DNA of 64,000 nucleotides from Pisaster brevispinus (lineage: Eukaryota; Echinodermata; Asteroidea; Forcipulatida; Asteriidae). Below, piece by piece: positions 1-62,747 of the stretch. The stretch spans positions 7,308,541-7,372,540 of the forward strand of contig JAMKCF010000022.1 in the NCBI GenBank assembly GCA_023634235.1, read 5' to 3'. The translations under genes and the position numbers were made by a program. Each line of letters starts with the position of its first letter. Position 1 is the stretch's first letter. The notes below the pieces were generated by a model that did not search any database, was not told the DNA's origin, and was given only the letters and a program-made list of their open reading frames with translations.

Positions 1-19
1 TCACTACTGGTTCTGTGAT

Positions 20-415
20 GACACCTCAGCCCCCTGACCTATTTCTTTCATATATCTATTGACTATTTTGTTTTACACTCAACTATCCAAGGTATTTGTA
101 CACAGCTAACTATTGTATGGAGGTAGAAATAATTTCATGGCAATTAAAAAGTATGTGCACCGTCAACTTGTGGTCTGTGTCTTTCAGGAGCATCACCGAG
201 TCATGCAGCATTCAATATATCATACAGTAAAATAATGTTCCCTTGTAATATGAATTGTGTGTTGAAATAAAACACCATACATTGCAGAAGAACTGGTGTT
301 TAATTTGTGTTATTTGCTGAGTTAGACAGTCCCTTGGGCGGGCAACTATGGTGGCCAGACCATCCATGACAGTTCTACTCTGGGCAGCTGTCTTCAGCCA
401 CCCAGGCTCTAGTGC
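20..415. repeat. Dispersed repeat, copy 1 (partner at 19355-19745)
   Basis: Same-orientation similarity to 19355-19745 over nearly 400 bp. Shared landmarks include ctcaactatccaaggtattt, tatggaggtagaaata, ggtctgtgtcttt, gttatttgctgagtt and ctatggtggccagac. Both copies lie in ABCC introns. No coding content recognised. Confidence 0.75.
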
Positions 416-514
416 CACACAACTTGCTGATTCCTTGGTCTAATTGCCAGGAAGACATAAAAGGCTATTTTTTATAAAAATGGAACCGATTCTAAAGAAA
501 CCTTTCTTACTCAC

Positions 515-23750
<23,236 letters not shown>

Positions 23751-23754
23751 CGTC

Positions 23755-23960
23755 TAAAATGTTGCCAGTCGTTACTGACTACAGCCGGCCGACTCATTCA
23801 CAAAAATACCCGATAAATTATGAACAAATCTGCCGCGCACACTCCAGATCCACACGGCGGGCGTGGGGATTATCAGCTGATTATTACCGTAAACAAACGT
23901 GAGCGCCCTCTATTGACGCTTAAATTAGTTTTTGTATGTATTTTGTGCGCAAGAGGGCGC
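23755..23960 (-). promoter_or_regulatory. Probable ABCC 5'UTR and promoter region
   Basis: Immediately upstream of the ABCC start codon. It is locally rich in CpG (cggccgactc, tgccgcgcac, cacggcgggcg, gagcgccctc) in an otherwise AT-rich, CpG-poor stretch. No clear TATA box. Placement rests on position and composition only. Confidence 0.45.
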
Positions 23961-24093
23961 ATGTTTAAAGTCCTCTCGGATATTTATAATTTTATTCCCA
24001 AATGCACAAACGAATGGCTCTATATTACCCTCCCCCATCTCTTTTAAAAAGCTGGTATAAACCCCATGCACAACGGAGTGCATCTCCTCGTCT

Positions 24094-24144
24094 ACCATTT
24101 TGGGAGTTGATTCTTATGTGTATATTTTGACTCCCAAAATGGCG
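24094..24144. repeat. Inverted repeat (accattttgggagt / actcccaaaatggc)
   Basis: Sixteen-base arms around a short AT-rich loop, about 350 bp upstream of the ABCC start codon. The right arm contains aaaatggcgg, similar to a YY1-type site, but the palindrome makes a small foldback element the simpler reading. Confidence 0.6.
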
Positions 24145-27100
24145 GTCGGGGGAGGCGTGCAATGCGTTTAAGCATGCACTGCATGACTTAAGTGCAATGC
24201 ACGTTTTGCCAAGGGTCAATATCCATAAGTGGCTATCTTTTTAATTAAAGTTGGAGTAGGCCTAAATGTAGTCTTGGGCTAAGATGTATTTACAAAATTC
24301 TGGCTATTTTAGGCTCATACAGAAAAAGGGAAATTATTACACACATGTAATTAAAAAGCGACCTTGGCATTAAAATAGTGGGTTGAGAGAAATAGGCCAC
24401 ACCTGGAAACACATTTTCTGTATTAGTGTGTAACTCTGTATTTCACACCCCACATTTATGAACCCAAGCCCTTTCATAGATAGTTTATGCATTGTTATGC
24501 AGTTCATAGCCCCATGAAATGGGGGGACACCTCAACCCACCTTCTAAACAAAGTGTACTTGTGTTAGATAGGGGTGGGGTGGGGGAGGCATGCATTTAAT
24601 ACTCTCCCATCTTTGATAAGATAGTACTCACTCCCCACCCTCAACCAAGATATTTCATCATTCTCCCAAATCATTTTGTGCTAGATATTTATGCCATTGT
24701 TGTCCCCCACCCCACTTTTAAAAATGTTTAGAAATTATTGCCAACTCCCCCCACCCCCAAGTTTAACTCATCAAAAAGTCTTCATTTTTCAAATTAGTGA
24801 AATGAGGACGCCTAAATCACTCAAAATAATTACAATCTTAGACACAGAACATTTCTTTTGCCTTCTTTTATTGCACCACAACTATTACAACCACTTCTCT
24901 ACAAATCATTCTTTAAAGTGATTAAAAATCCAGTTATTTTGACTTTCCAGTGTTTTGTTTTTGGTCAGTTTATTATTTACTGCAACTTCATGAAAATAGA
25001 GCTTGGGTCCAAATACGGCTATTTACATTTACTTCATCATCAATATTCAAGTATGAACAAGTCACACACAAGTTATTTTTGTGTACCATCAGAAAAAGTT
25101 AATTCTAAAAAGAATTGGCCAAAGCCCCAAACTTCTTGAACCTTTTTGAGTTATTAGGGCCAGAGTTTCCTCATTACGAACATTCAGGGTCACACCATTC
25201 TAAAAGGTTTTGATCAAAAGATCTGTTGTTTGACAAAAAGCTTATGCCAGGCGAGACAAATTTCTTATTCAAAAGAAGCTTTTTTTCTCAGGCCTGATGC
25301 TTCGTTCCTGCCAGTACTGTATTTGTAAGAAAGAAAGATCTTTGCGGTCCACTCCCTTGGCTTATACTTACTCTTTTCATGTTGATTGTTCACACCTGAC
25401 AAGTCCCTTGAAATGCTGTTGACAAAAATTAGTTAACAATGGCAGATCGACGAGCTATGCAGTGATGTAATCAGATCGGCTACTGCCCTCGGACAGAACC
25501 ACTACCCCCCCCCCCCCCCGAACGAGGTCTACCAAAAAATGAAAAAATGAGTGGTTCAATACATTAAACAGCCGGCCCCATGAATTATGTCCGTCCTGCT
25601 TGCCAACCCCCACCCCCCAATTAAAATGTCTGATTATGCCACTGGTCATGTCTCAAACCTGTACTCTGGTCTGTAAAAAAATACTTGTGCAGGGTCTTAA
25701 AAAAAAAAAGGGGGGGGGGGGCTTGTTCAATGGAATGGAGCCATGGAAGAAGGTAATTTGTTGCTAATTTGAAAAGTAACAGCCGAGCAGTCTAGAGCAT
25801 CCGACTCAAGATCTGGACACAATTTCATGGCTCTGCTTACCGCCAAATTCTGTGCCTGCTATACCCATTAATTGCGTAAAGGACAAGCGGCAAATTTCTT
25901 TGCTAGCTGTGTAATTGAAGAATGCCTGCTAATCTGTGCGATACGTTTGACGTAAGTGCAGACTTCCCTGCTTCTGTAAGCGCCAATTCTTTGACGGTAA
26001 GCAGAGCAAAAAATTGGGCCTTGATGACCGAGTCATCAGAGTGTGGGTTCGAAGCCTGGTCGTGACAATTGTGTTCTTGGACAAGATACTAAACAATAAT
26101 AGCTTCTCATCACCCAGGAGTACATGTGTGATGTGTTCTTGCGAGGGTAGAGACTGTTGATGTAAATGACTAGCAACCTGTGTTCCAGTTTGGCTGTTGG
26201 TGCTGCATACTCCAAAGGAGTTGAGATGGTTTCGGGAATGCTTAAGGCCCAATGAGCATGAGTAGTAATTGTGCAAGACGAAAGCGCTTGATAAAATGCT
26301 GATGGGGTCTTTTAAAAGCAAGCTGGAAATGACATGATCCTTATCTCTAGTATCTCCTAGATACAGACGAGGTTATGCTGTAGGTATTTGATGATCTTAT
26401 TAAATGCAGGCAAGAGTTTTGTATGAAAATGAAAAATCCTGGAACTTGGATATTCAATTTTCTCTTGGTGTGAAGATGAAGCTTCCTGGATGTTGCATTT
26501 TAAGAGGTTTACCCGCTATCTATACCATTGTAAAATGAATGTATATATATAAAGGTTTGGTCTTAAAAAAGGACCCAGTCTTTTCATTTCTGTGATGACA
26601 ATTTGCCTTTCAAGAAAATCCAAAGGCGCAGGGAGATCAATAAAAAAAATTAAATCTGGAATATTGGGAAACATCTCAACAAATTGCAGACCTGTGAATG
26701 ATATACCGCGCATCAAGAAAGAACTGAAACTTTTACCTGAAGAAAAACGCCCACCCAACACTCCAAAAAATAACCTAATAACTTAACCAAAAAACGAAAC
26801 AAAAAAACAAAAAGCAAGCAAATAAACAAATAAAGTACAACACAAGATGAACAAAAACAAACAAGCAAACATCTACTGCATACTACAGAGCTACAATTAA
26901 TCTAACTCCATGCATAGATCAAGAACCAAATAGACTTCTCAGGTTAGATTTTTGACAAAACTTCAAGAAAAGCTGTTAAATTCAAGTCAGTTTTTTCCAC
27001 TAAACCACAATACCTGTTGGTTTTGTCAGGAGTTTTGTGCATGTTCTTGATATTTCAATATACCAATTCGTCATCAACGCAGAAATTCAAGGGGCAATTT

Positions 27101-28080
27101 TCTTGCATGTTTTTTTTTCCTGGAGATTTTGACCAAGACAGTTCTATTATCTTCAAAATAAAATACATCTGTACATGCATCTTTCTTCTGTCTGTTTTTG
27201 TTATAACTAGTTCCAATTATGTTCATTATGCAAGTACATGTACACGTGTACATGTTTACTGAAAGAAAATTGTTGTTTAATTGTTGAATTCATTTATTTA
27301 TAGTCACCCAGTCCCAAAACAATGAAACTTGAAAACCCCATGTCTTTAAACTTAAGTCATTGAATGCACCCACCATTTCAGAACAGCACTGCAGACCAAA
27401 CACCTACATGTATTCAGCACATCACCAAACACCCTCCAAACTGACTAGTACGGACCGAGACTGCTTCCACCATGACCCACGTAACACAGCATGGCTTAAA
27501 ATCAGGTATTTCAGTACAGGAAACACCAGATACCTGAGCAACCCTCTCACCGCCACGTCATCCGCAAGACGTCTTCAGGTCAGTACCAACAGGCACAGCT
27601 GAAGACCTCTGCCAAGCATTCCGCTCCCCCGCAAACTGCCTCCCGCCAACACCAAGACTAATCTCAGCTCGATACCGGATAATTTAATCAGCATATCGCC
27701 ATTCCTGAAACAGCTAACACTGCCACAGCGGGCACCTTAAACTGCTAAGACACCGCTATCTCAGCTACAGTAATCGCCCACCAACTCTGCCTTACTGCAC
27801 TGCACTGCCTGACGGCGATACACTGCATGACTTTATTATTAACTGCATTACTGCCTTATCAGGTAACTGCTTCCTATTAGCAAGAAAACAACAGAGGAAA
27901 TGGCATGTTAGAATATACAGAAACACTTGGCTTTTTAATTGGAAAACAACACACAAGAAAACACAACCATCAACTTTAATACTCTACAGTGTAATAAACA
28001 ATGTGGGAAGCATGTTTGTTGTTATTTGGAAAAGAGTTTACCGATTTGTCAAACTACTCGGGCTTGAATTGTACTGAATG
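24145..28080. other. Intergenic region between ABCC and SRSF2
   Basis: No gene recognised on either strand. It contains long C or G homopolymer runs (25500-25520, 25707-25720), the TIR element at 25818-26020, a family B SINE at about 26020-26170 (gagtgtgggttcgaagcctg, gtcgtgacaattgtg) and an A/C-rich patch near 26780-26880. A short plus-strand frame at 27360-27602 has no recognisable domain. Confidence 0.6.
25818..26020. mobile_element. TIR element, GGGCCCAATTTCA family, short copy
   Basis: Ends aatttcatggctctgcttac and gtaagcagagcaaaaaattg are inverted relative to each other and match the ends of the element at 670-1199. About 200 bp, no coding content. Confidence 0.7.
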
Positions 28081-28096
28081 GGCTCCAAGTCATAAA

Positions 28097-28210
28097 CAGG
28101 CCTGTGGCTGTATATGGAATTGCCCTACTTCTGTATCATACCTATGGAGAGTGCACACGCATGCAGTAACCTGTTGAGAGTTTATAATTCCATGTACAGC
28201 CACAGGCCTG
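28097..28210. repeat. Inverted repeat, 25-bp arms around a 64-bp loop
   Basis: 28097-28121 and 28186-28210 are complementary at 24 of 25 positions (arm motif caggcctgtggctgta). Isolated; nature unknown, possibly a small foldback transposon. Confidence 0.75.
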
Positions 28211-29865
28211 CTTTGATCATGACGACACAGCCCCTGCAAGTTCTTTATAACTTTGTCGCTCCGTTTGTATATTGGGAAAAATTACATAAAACACTCAGCA
28301 GAAACTGTTTTTTTAACCAATTCAATTCCTGAACAGTTATTAGCAGGGAACCAGCAGCAAACAATATACATTGCAAGGTATTTTGGCTGGTAACCTGTTC
28401 TTATTCAGCAAGAATTTTCTTCGCTGATCAAACTTCTGTGCATGATATTTTTTATGAAATTGGAGTTTCCTAATGTCAAATCGCTTAGAGCAACCTCATC
28501 TACAAGAGAATAAATGTTACATTTGTTTGATCTACATGTTACAATTCCATTTCTTGGTTTCTTATTGTGGTACACAAAAACTTCAATTTCCTTTATAAAA
28601 TAGCTCATTTACAAAGACTACCTCCATACGATTAGTTACAGAAATATTCCTATCGAGTATCAATGTACTTGCCGAAAGTCCTATTTGCAGATTCATGCAT
28701 ATGGTACAGCAAAGTTATTAAACTAATTAAGGAGACAACCTTTACTGCTGGAATGACGTTTCTTTAAAAGATTCTAAGCAGTACACATGCTGTACAAGGG
28801 ATACATGAAAATCTAAAAAATAACAAAAGAGTAGTTTACAGTTGCCAAGTCTTTCGTTAAGTGTTTAAAAAACATTGTACACCAATGACACAAAAACAAG
28901 AAAACATTAAATCCTAATGTCTGTACAAAAATCATGAAATATTTTGAAATTCTACGAGATCGTCTTATATAACCTTTTTAATTCATTCTTGACTTTGAAC
29001 ATTCAATCTGTGATCAATGTTGTATTACACGTGATGATTATGTCTGACACAAGGACCTTGTTTGAGATTTGCCTACAAGTGTGACTGTGATATTATTTGT
29101 TCAATACTTTGTATACTTTACATGAATTCGCTAAACTTAGTCAAGTTAAGGACTTCCTTTAATAAAAATAACCTATTGTTAGAGCCCACACCACAAATTT
29201 TCCAACAGAGATCTTTTCTCAACCCCAATGAATGGCTTGAGGGTCTGGGTTCCTCGCCCTTGATATAGACCTAGAACCTTCTAGATCTTACAATTCAGGT
29301 GGTTTACAGTCTATGCACACCCAGAAATACAACACTACAGGTTTGGACACAATGTGGACTTTTTCTTTCTCCTGTTGGTAATTGCTTTACTTCTTTCAAG
29401 AAGATTTGAAGGATCAAGTAGATTTTGAGAAAAAAAATTCTGAAAAAAACCCCCCCAAAACCTGAAAAATAACAAGCCTGCTGTTATATCAACAATAGAT
29501 TGCCAGACCTTTTTTTCACGTGATAGTTCATTAATTTGCTTATGCACGAACGACTTCTGTGAGATTTTATTTGTGATTTCAATTTGTGGTTTAAATATAA
29601 TAAGAGAATGAGCGAAGAAAAGTATTTTGCTTTACGAATTCTGACCTCAAAACAAAGTACATTTTGAAATTATAAGTATTAATAGATGATGAAGAATAAG
29701 TGAATTGTAAATTAAAAATATGAAAAAATTGATAAAAGTATCTGACTTTCGATATTAACACTGAACTTACTATTGAACCTGTGGTGGTACTTGACTCAAC
29801 GTATCCAAAGGACCATGATTAAAAATCCTACATTTAACATGACAGTTCTTCTTAGTGAACAGTAC
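28211..29865. other. Intergenic stretch downstream of SRSF2
   Basis: AT-rich, low in recognisable repeats, no convincing gene. In vertebrates the SRSF2 3' region contains regulated NMD exons; I see no direct sign of that here, and the poly(A) signal at 29871 suggests the main transcript ends before this stretch. Confidence 0.4.
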
Positions 29866-29870
29866 AATGT

Positions 29871-29876
29871 TTTATT
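29871..29876 (-). terminator. SRSF2 poly(A) signal AATAAA
   Basis: First AATAAA on the minus strand downstream of the SRSF2 stop codon, about 290 nt past it. Function inferred from position. Confidence 0.6.
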
Positions 29877-30165
29877 ACTACAGAAACCTATCACAATCCC
29901 ATGATAAACTCCAAGAAAATCTGTGTATCCACGTTAAGTGTAAAAGCAGCTCACTGTTCAACTTTGCTTTTTCCTAACTAAAAAATGAAAAAAGAAAAAA
30001 CAATAACAATAGTCCTTTGCGATTATTTTGTGGAATAAACATGCAATGGAAATTAAAAATAAAACAATGTGAAAATATCATCTTGACCTTTAAGTCGGCA
30101 TCAATGCAATCTCAAGATGATGCAGTGATGAGGCCCTCTTGTGACTTAAATCCACTCCATGGTCT

Positions 30166-30505
30166 CTATTCTCCTTTGATAGACCCAGAGTGGGAGCGAG
30201 AGCGTGAGTGGGAGTGGATCCTTTGTCTTGGCGACTTGGATCCCGACCGAGATCTACTTCTGCTGTGGCTGCGCTTGATGGGTGACCGAGATCGTCTCAC
30301 AGGACTGTGGGAGCGATGGCTGTGGGACCGACGACCATGACTATGTGAACGACGGCTATGACTGTGGGATCGGCGGCTGTGGCTGTGAGATCGTCTGCTA
30401 TGGCTGTGAGAGCGGCTCCTTGAGCGAGATGGTGTCCTTCGTCTTCGGCGGCGTGGGGGTGATCGGCGTGGAGAGCGGCGAGGAGAAAAGGATCGTGATC
30501 GCGAC
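30166..30505 (-). CDS. SRSF2: SRSF2 exon 2 (RS domain and stop)
   Basis: 340 nt after the acceptor atgtacag; begins by completing Arg, then [20 protein letters not shown] and alternating Arg-Ser/His-Ser blocks, ending SGSIKGE and TAG at 30168-30166. Confidence 0.95.
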
Positions 30506-31680
30506 CTGTACATGAAAAATAAATTAAAAGCCACACAAATGCTTACAGTTAATTCAACACTGCCCATTGTGGTAATTTACAACATCAAGTGGCAAGACAA
30601 AGTTGTGTTTTGTCTTATTGTACATGATGTAACTACATGTACAGTAGTCTGAATAACTTAACAAGCTGACTAGCACACTGCATATATCATGTAATGAATT
30701 ACAATAAGTTTGCTCCATGATCCAGCTTCTCTACTAAGTGTCAGCGATGTTCCCTTGAAAAAAAATCACAGAAGGAGAAGGATTATGTTGAATAAGGTCT
30801 ATCACAAATACTAGGAATACTGCGCCGCCTGATTGATTAAATGGTTGAAGGCACTGTGGGAAGGAAATGGGAAACTACCTTTTTCCTAGCTTTCCACCAC
30901 AGACGGTGACCATTTTAAAAAATCAACCAAAACTACAACTAGGCAGCATTTCATTATTTTTGCGATATACTGTATCTTTCTATCATTCATGATTATCCTT
31001 TTGATTTGGTCATAAAATTAACGGAGATGTGTGAAAACCAGGGGTTGGACTTGGATTCTGTGCTCTTTCACTCATTTAATCATTGTTACCAAACACATGA
31101 AAAGCAATCTCATTTGAGTAAATATGAATTAATTTAAAGATCATTTTATTTTATAAATGTTTTATGAATGAAAAAGTGGTCGCCAGCATTGGAAATGTAT
31201 CCCTTTTTTCACAAGAATATCTTGGTAAGTTCTCAGGTTAAGTTCAAAAGTAAACAATTAGAAATAGGGACTCTGTGTATTGTTGACGCTTTGTTACCTT
31301 CCTCCACGGCGTCCACCATAGCGTCCTCCTCCTCCGCCCCGGTCGTATCGATCCCCTCCATAGCGGCTTCGCTGGGGCCGTTTGTAGTCTGTACTTGGCC
31401 GACCATACCGGGCCATCTGAACCCTCAAATCTCTCCCATCCAGAGCGGCTCCGTCCATGCAATCCATCGCATCTTCAGCATCGCGTTTGTCGTAGTACCG
31501 AACAAACGCAAACCCCCTGCTCTCTTTTGTGTAGCGATCGCGTGGAATGTACACATCTCCTACGTCTCCGTAGTTGGAAAAGACTTTACGGAGGTCTTCT
31601 ACTTTCGTGCGATATGTGAGGTTATCTACCTTTAATGATGTCATGCCCTCAATCTCTGGAGGACCCCCACTGTACGACAT
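30166..31680 (-). CDS. SRSF2: SRSF2 (SC35) serine/arginine-rich splicing factor, two coding exons
   Basis: Exons 31680-31298 and 30505-30166; 723 nt, 240 residues. Starts [20 protein letters not shown]. The RRM has RNP2 LKVDNL (16-21) and RNP1 RGFAFVRY (55-62), followed by VQMARYGRP with the proline equivalent to human Pro95. Next is a Gly/Arg hinge (about 110-127), then an RS domain (128-235). SRSF2 binds exonic enhancers and recruits U1/U2 factors during splicing in the nucleus. The single intron falls at the hinge-RS junction as in vertebrate SRSF2. The first ATG is at 31680; the earlier in-frame codon at 31707 is TTG. Odd feature: the RS domain contains several SHSHSRR-type repeats rich in histidine. 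Confidence 0.96.
30506..31297 (-). other. SRSF2 intron
   Basis: About 790 bp, GT at 31297-31296 and AG at 30507-30506. AT-rich, with no nested gene or repeat recognised. Confidence 0.8.
31298..31680 (-). CDS. SRSF2: SRSF2 exon 1 (RRM and glycine hinge)
   Basis: 383 coding nt ending CGT GGA GGA AG before the donor gtaaca. Contains the complete RRM and the [13 protein letters not shown] hinge. Confidence 0.95.
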
Positions 31681-32051
31681 CTTGAATTGAATACCTTGAT
31701 CCTCCAAAAATGCTTAAAACTCAAAGAAAACACCAAGTTCTTGCAGCGGAGTACCACTTCCTTCTTCGGTTTTGTCTTCACGCACGCTGCACGCTTCCAA
31801 AATGGCGCTGGCTTCGCATTCGTCGCACTGGTAACAGTCGAGCAAACATTCGTTAAAAGCAACGCCGTTGCGCCGGATATCAGCGAAAACTCATTAAAGT
31901 TAACCTTGAGTTGATACCTAGACTTCATTGGTGTATTCCGAATGATACGAAGCACGAGCTTGGGACACTAACTAAAAATCTTTTTCAACGAAAGTGACTT
32001 CCGACTGCTGTTACCTGCTGCTGATATGTACTAAGTGGGCGTCATAAAAAA

Positions 32052-32061
32052 TTGGCGGGAA
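32052..32061. promoter_or_regulatory. E2F-type site upstream of SRSF2
   Basis: TTGGCGGGAA, a full E2F consensus, 370 bp upstream of the SRSF2 start codon and next to GC boxes. Function inferred. Confidence 0.5.
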
Positions 32062-32076
32062 CGCGGCAGCATTAGG

Positions 32077-32124
32077 ATGGGCGGGGCGGGGCGGGGCGAG
32101 GCGGGCGAGGGGGGGGGGTAGGGT
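32077..32124. promoter_or_regulatory. GC-box / G-quadruplex-prone run upstream of SRSF2
   Basis: Repeated gggcgg/ggggcgggg followed by a G10 tract. It fits an Sp1-type CpG promoter for the minus-strand SRSF2 gene and has more than four G-runs of three or longer on the plus strand. Confidence 0.55.
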
Positions 32125-32129
32125 TGAAA

Positions 32130-34020
32130 TGGCAACATATTAATAGAAACAGGTTTTTAACAGTAAACGGGAAAATGCATTCATGCACAGAATATTAACA
32201 GAAAACAGAGTGAAAGCAGACAGGTCAGTCAATCAATTAAAACATGTTACCCATTATATGGGGGCGTTTAATTAAACAATAAACATGCGAACTAAAACAA
32301 ACAAACAAAAACAACAAATATACAAATGAATATATTTGTGATACACATAACTTACTGTCAGGTTCCTTACTTTTACCGCTGTTCAATGTTCGAGACAGGA
32401 TGGATTTGGCAGTGTTAATTAAAGTACACTAATCTGGGTACAAATTTAACTGACCCTAAATTCATGGGTCCGAATATGTACATGTATACCACATGGATCT
32501 AACTTTTGTTTAGATTGACTAAGACAATGTGTCATTAGGCTGACGCGGACCAAGTGACCCCCCTGGTATCCAGAGCCAGTTAGACCATAGAGCAAGGACC
32601 AGAAACCAAGAAAATTCAGAGTGTAAACAACTTATACAAATTTAAAAATAATAAATTTCCATTTTATGGACACCTTTATAGGCAACTTATTCATTATACA
32701 TAAAAAAGCAAACATTACTTCGAAGAAAGCAAAGCCTCCTTTGGTCCATATATTTCCCAAAATAAGCAAGTAAAAATACCTTAATTAAACCAATATAGAG
32801 TTTTCAGGAATTTACATAAGTCTGTGTTTTTTTTCATATCTAAATATCTTACAAGAGTTGTCTAATATGACAGGCATCATATTACTTAGAATGCTGTTAT
32901 TGCATAACTAATTTATACATGCAGCTGAATGTGGTGACGATGCAAAACATTAAAATTCAATTAAAAAGTAAATATTTCAAGCAAATATTTAGATTATTCC
33001 AAAAGGGAATGTTTGTAATAAAAAAAGGCAAGCTATTTTTAAGGTGCTACGTAACAAAAAGGAATACACTGATGTGTATTAATTAAGCACAGTATACTCG
33101 GTACTTTCCCCAAGCTCTGTGAAAAAGAATCCACAGGCAAATCACTCGGCTGGGATTCGAACCTGGACCTTTTTAATGCTAGAGAAGATGTCTTACCACT
33201 AGAACACCGAGCTAGCCTGGTTGCTAGAGGCAGTTTTAGCCGCGAGTACTGCAACGATCTAACATATACACGTATTAGGTTTTTAAAAGATACAGCGTTG
33301 TAAGGGTGAAAATCAAATTATGTTATTTATCCCCACAACATTTAGTTTTTTTTTTTACATCTATTAAATGCAGGTATATTATTGATTACAATTGCAGCAA
33401 TACACATAAACATAAAGGAGAGATATAAACTGTACTTTATTTCAGTTGATTTTGATAGAGTATACTTTTTAATAATTTTTCATCACAATAGGTTGTCATT
33501 CTCTAAAAAAAAACCCCCAGAAACAACAGTAAAAAACTCTGTACGTTTTTGAGAATTTTGTGCACAATCATTAAATGCTGATTTTACTTTTCAAAATCTT
33601 CAGGCACAATAATATTTGTTCTTGCACATGCCAATATTTCTCAGAGCGGTTGATACAGACATTAAATCAGGGTTGAAGTTGTATGAAATTGAACATTCGT
33701 CAAAATTGGACAACAGTTTCCTCTTGGTGTGGGGATGAAGTTCACTTAATTTACAGGATATTACATGTTAGAGGTTTACAGACTCTAAACATCCTTCCAA
33801 ATAAATATCTGAAGGTTTAGTGACAAACAAGGCTAAAGTTTCTTATCTGTATGATGGCAAAATCACATCATTCAATAAAACCTGAAGGCCCAGGAAGTTT
33901 AAAGACAAATCTTGAAATCAGGAAAAATCCTGACAAATCACAAGCCTGAACAACATTCAAAAAAATAAGCTTTCAAATTAAAAACTAACCAATTTATTCC
34001 CTTCACCATTACAAACCATG
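32130..34020. other. Intergenic region between SRSF2 and the adhesion GPCR
   Basis: AT-rich, no gene seen. It contains a family C SINE head at 33140-33245 on the minus strand (ctcggtgttctagtggtaag, ggttcgaatcccagc). Candidate AATAAA signals for the receptor gene lie at 33993-33998 and 33435-33440 (minus strand); I cannot choose between them. Confidence 0.6.
33140..33245 (-). mobile_element. tRNA-derived SINE head (family C)
   Basis: tRNA-like A box (ctcggtgttctagtggtaag) and B box (ggttcgaatccca) on the minus strand. Predicted cloverleaf is poor and it belongs to a repeated family, so it is not called a tRNA gene. Confidence 0.6.
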
Positions 34021-34030
34021 TTTTATACCT

Positions 34031-62647
<28,617 letters not shown>

Positions 62648-62667
62648 TTAATATTATTAGTCTTGAT

Positions 62668-62747
62668 TCAATCACACTGGAAACCAGCCACTGAACCAAA
62701 ACAAGTTGCTCCATTCAAACACAGTCTGCTGGCACATGCATTAGAAC
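62668..62747 (-). pseudogene. Truncated EGF pseudo-exon (type B half), copy 3
   Basis: Same truncated reading as the copy at 60966-61045, ending at the same boundary, so the truncation preceded duplication of the unit. Confidence 0.75.

Noticed and set aside
27360..27602. 80-codon plus-strand frame
   Set aside because: No recognisable domain, no neighbouring exons, ordinary length for chance.
30017..30515. Plus-strand frames opposite SRSF2 exon 2
   Set aside because: Antisense shadows of the RS-domain coding sequence; low-complexity and unlike any family.
31681..31707. Upstream extension of SRSF2 (nine more codons)
   Set aside because: The codon at 31707 is TTG, not ATG; the start at 31680 matches the family N terminus.
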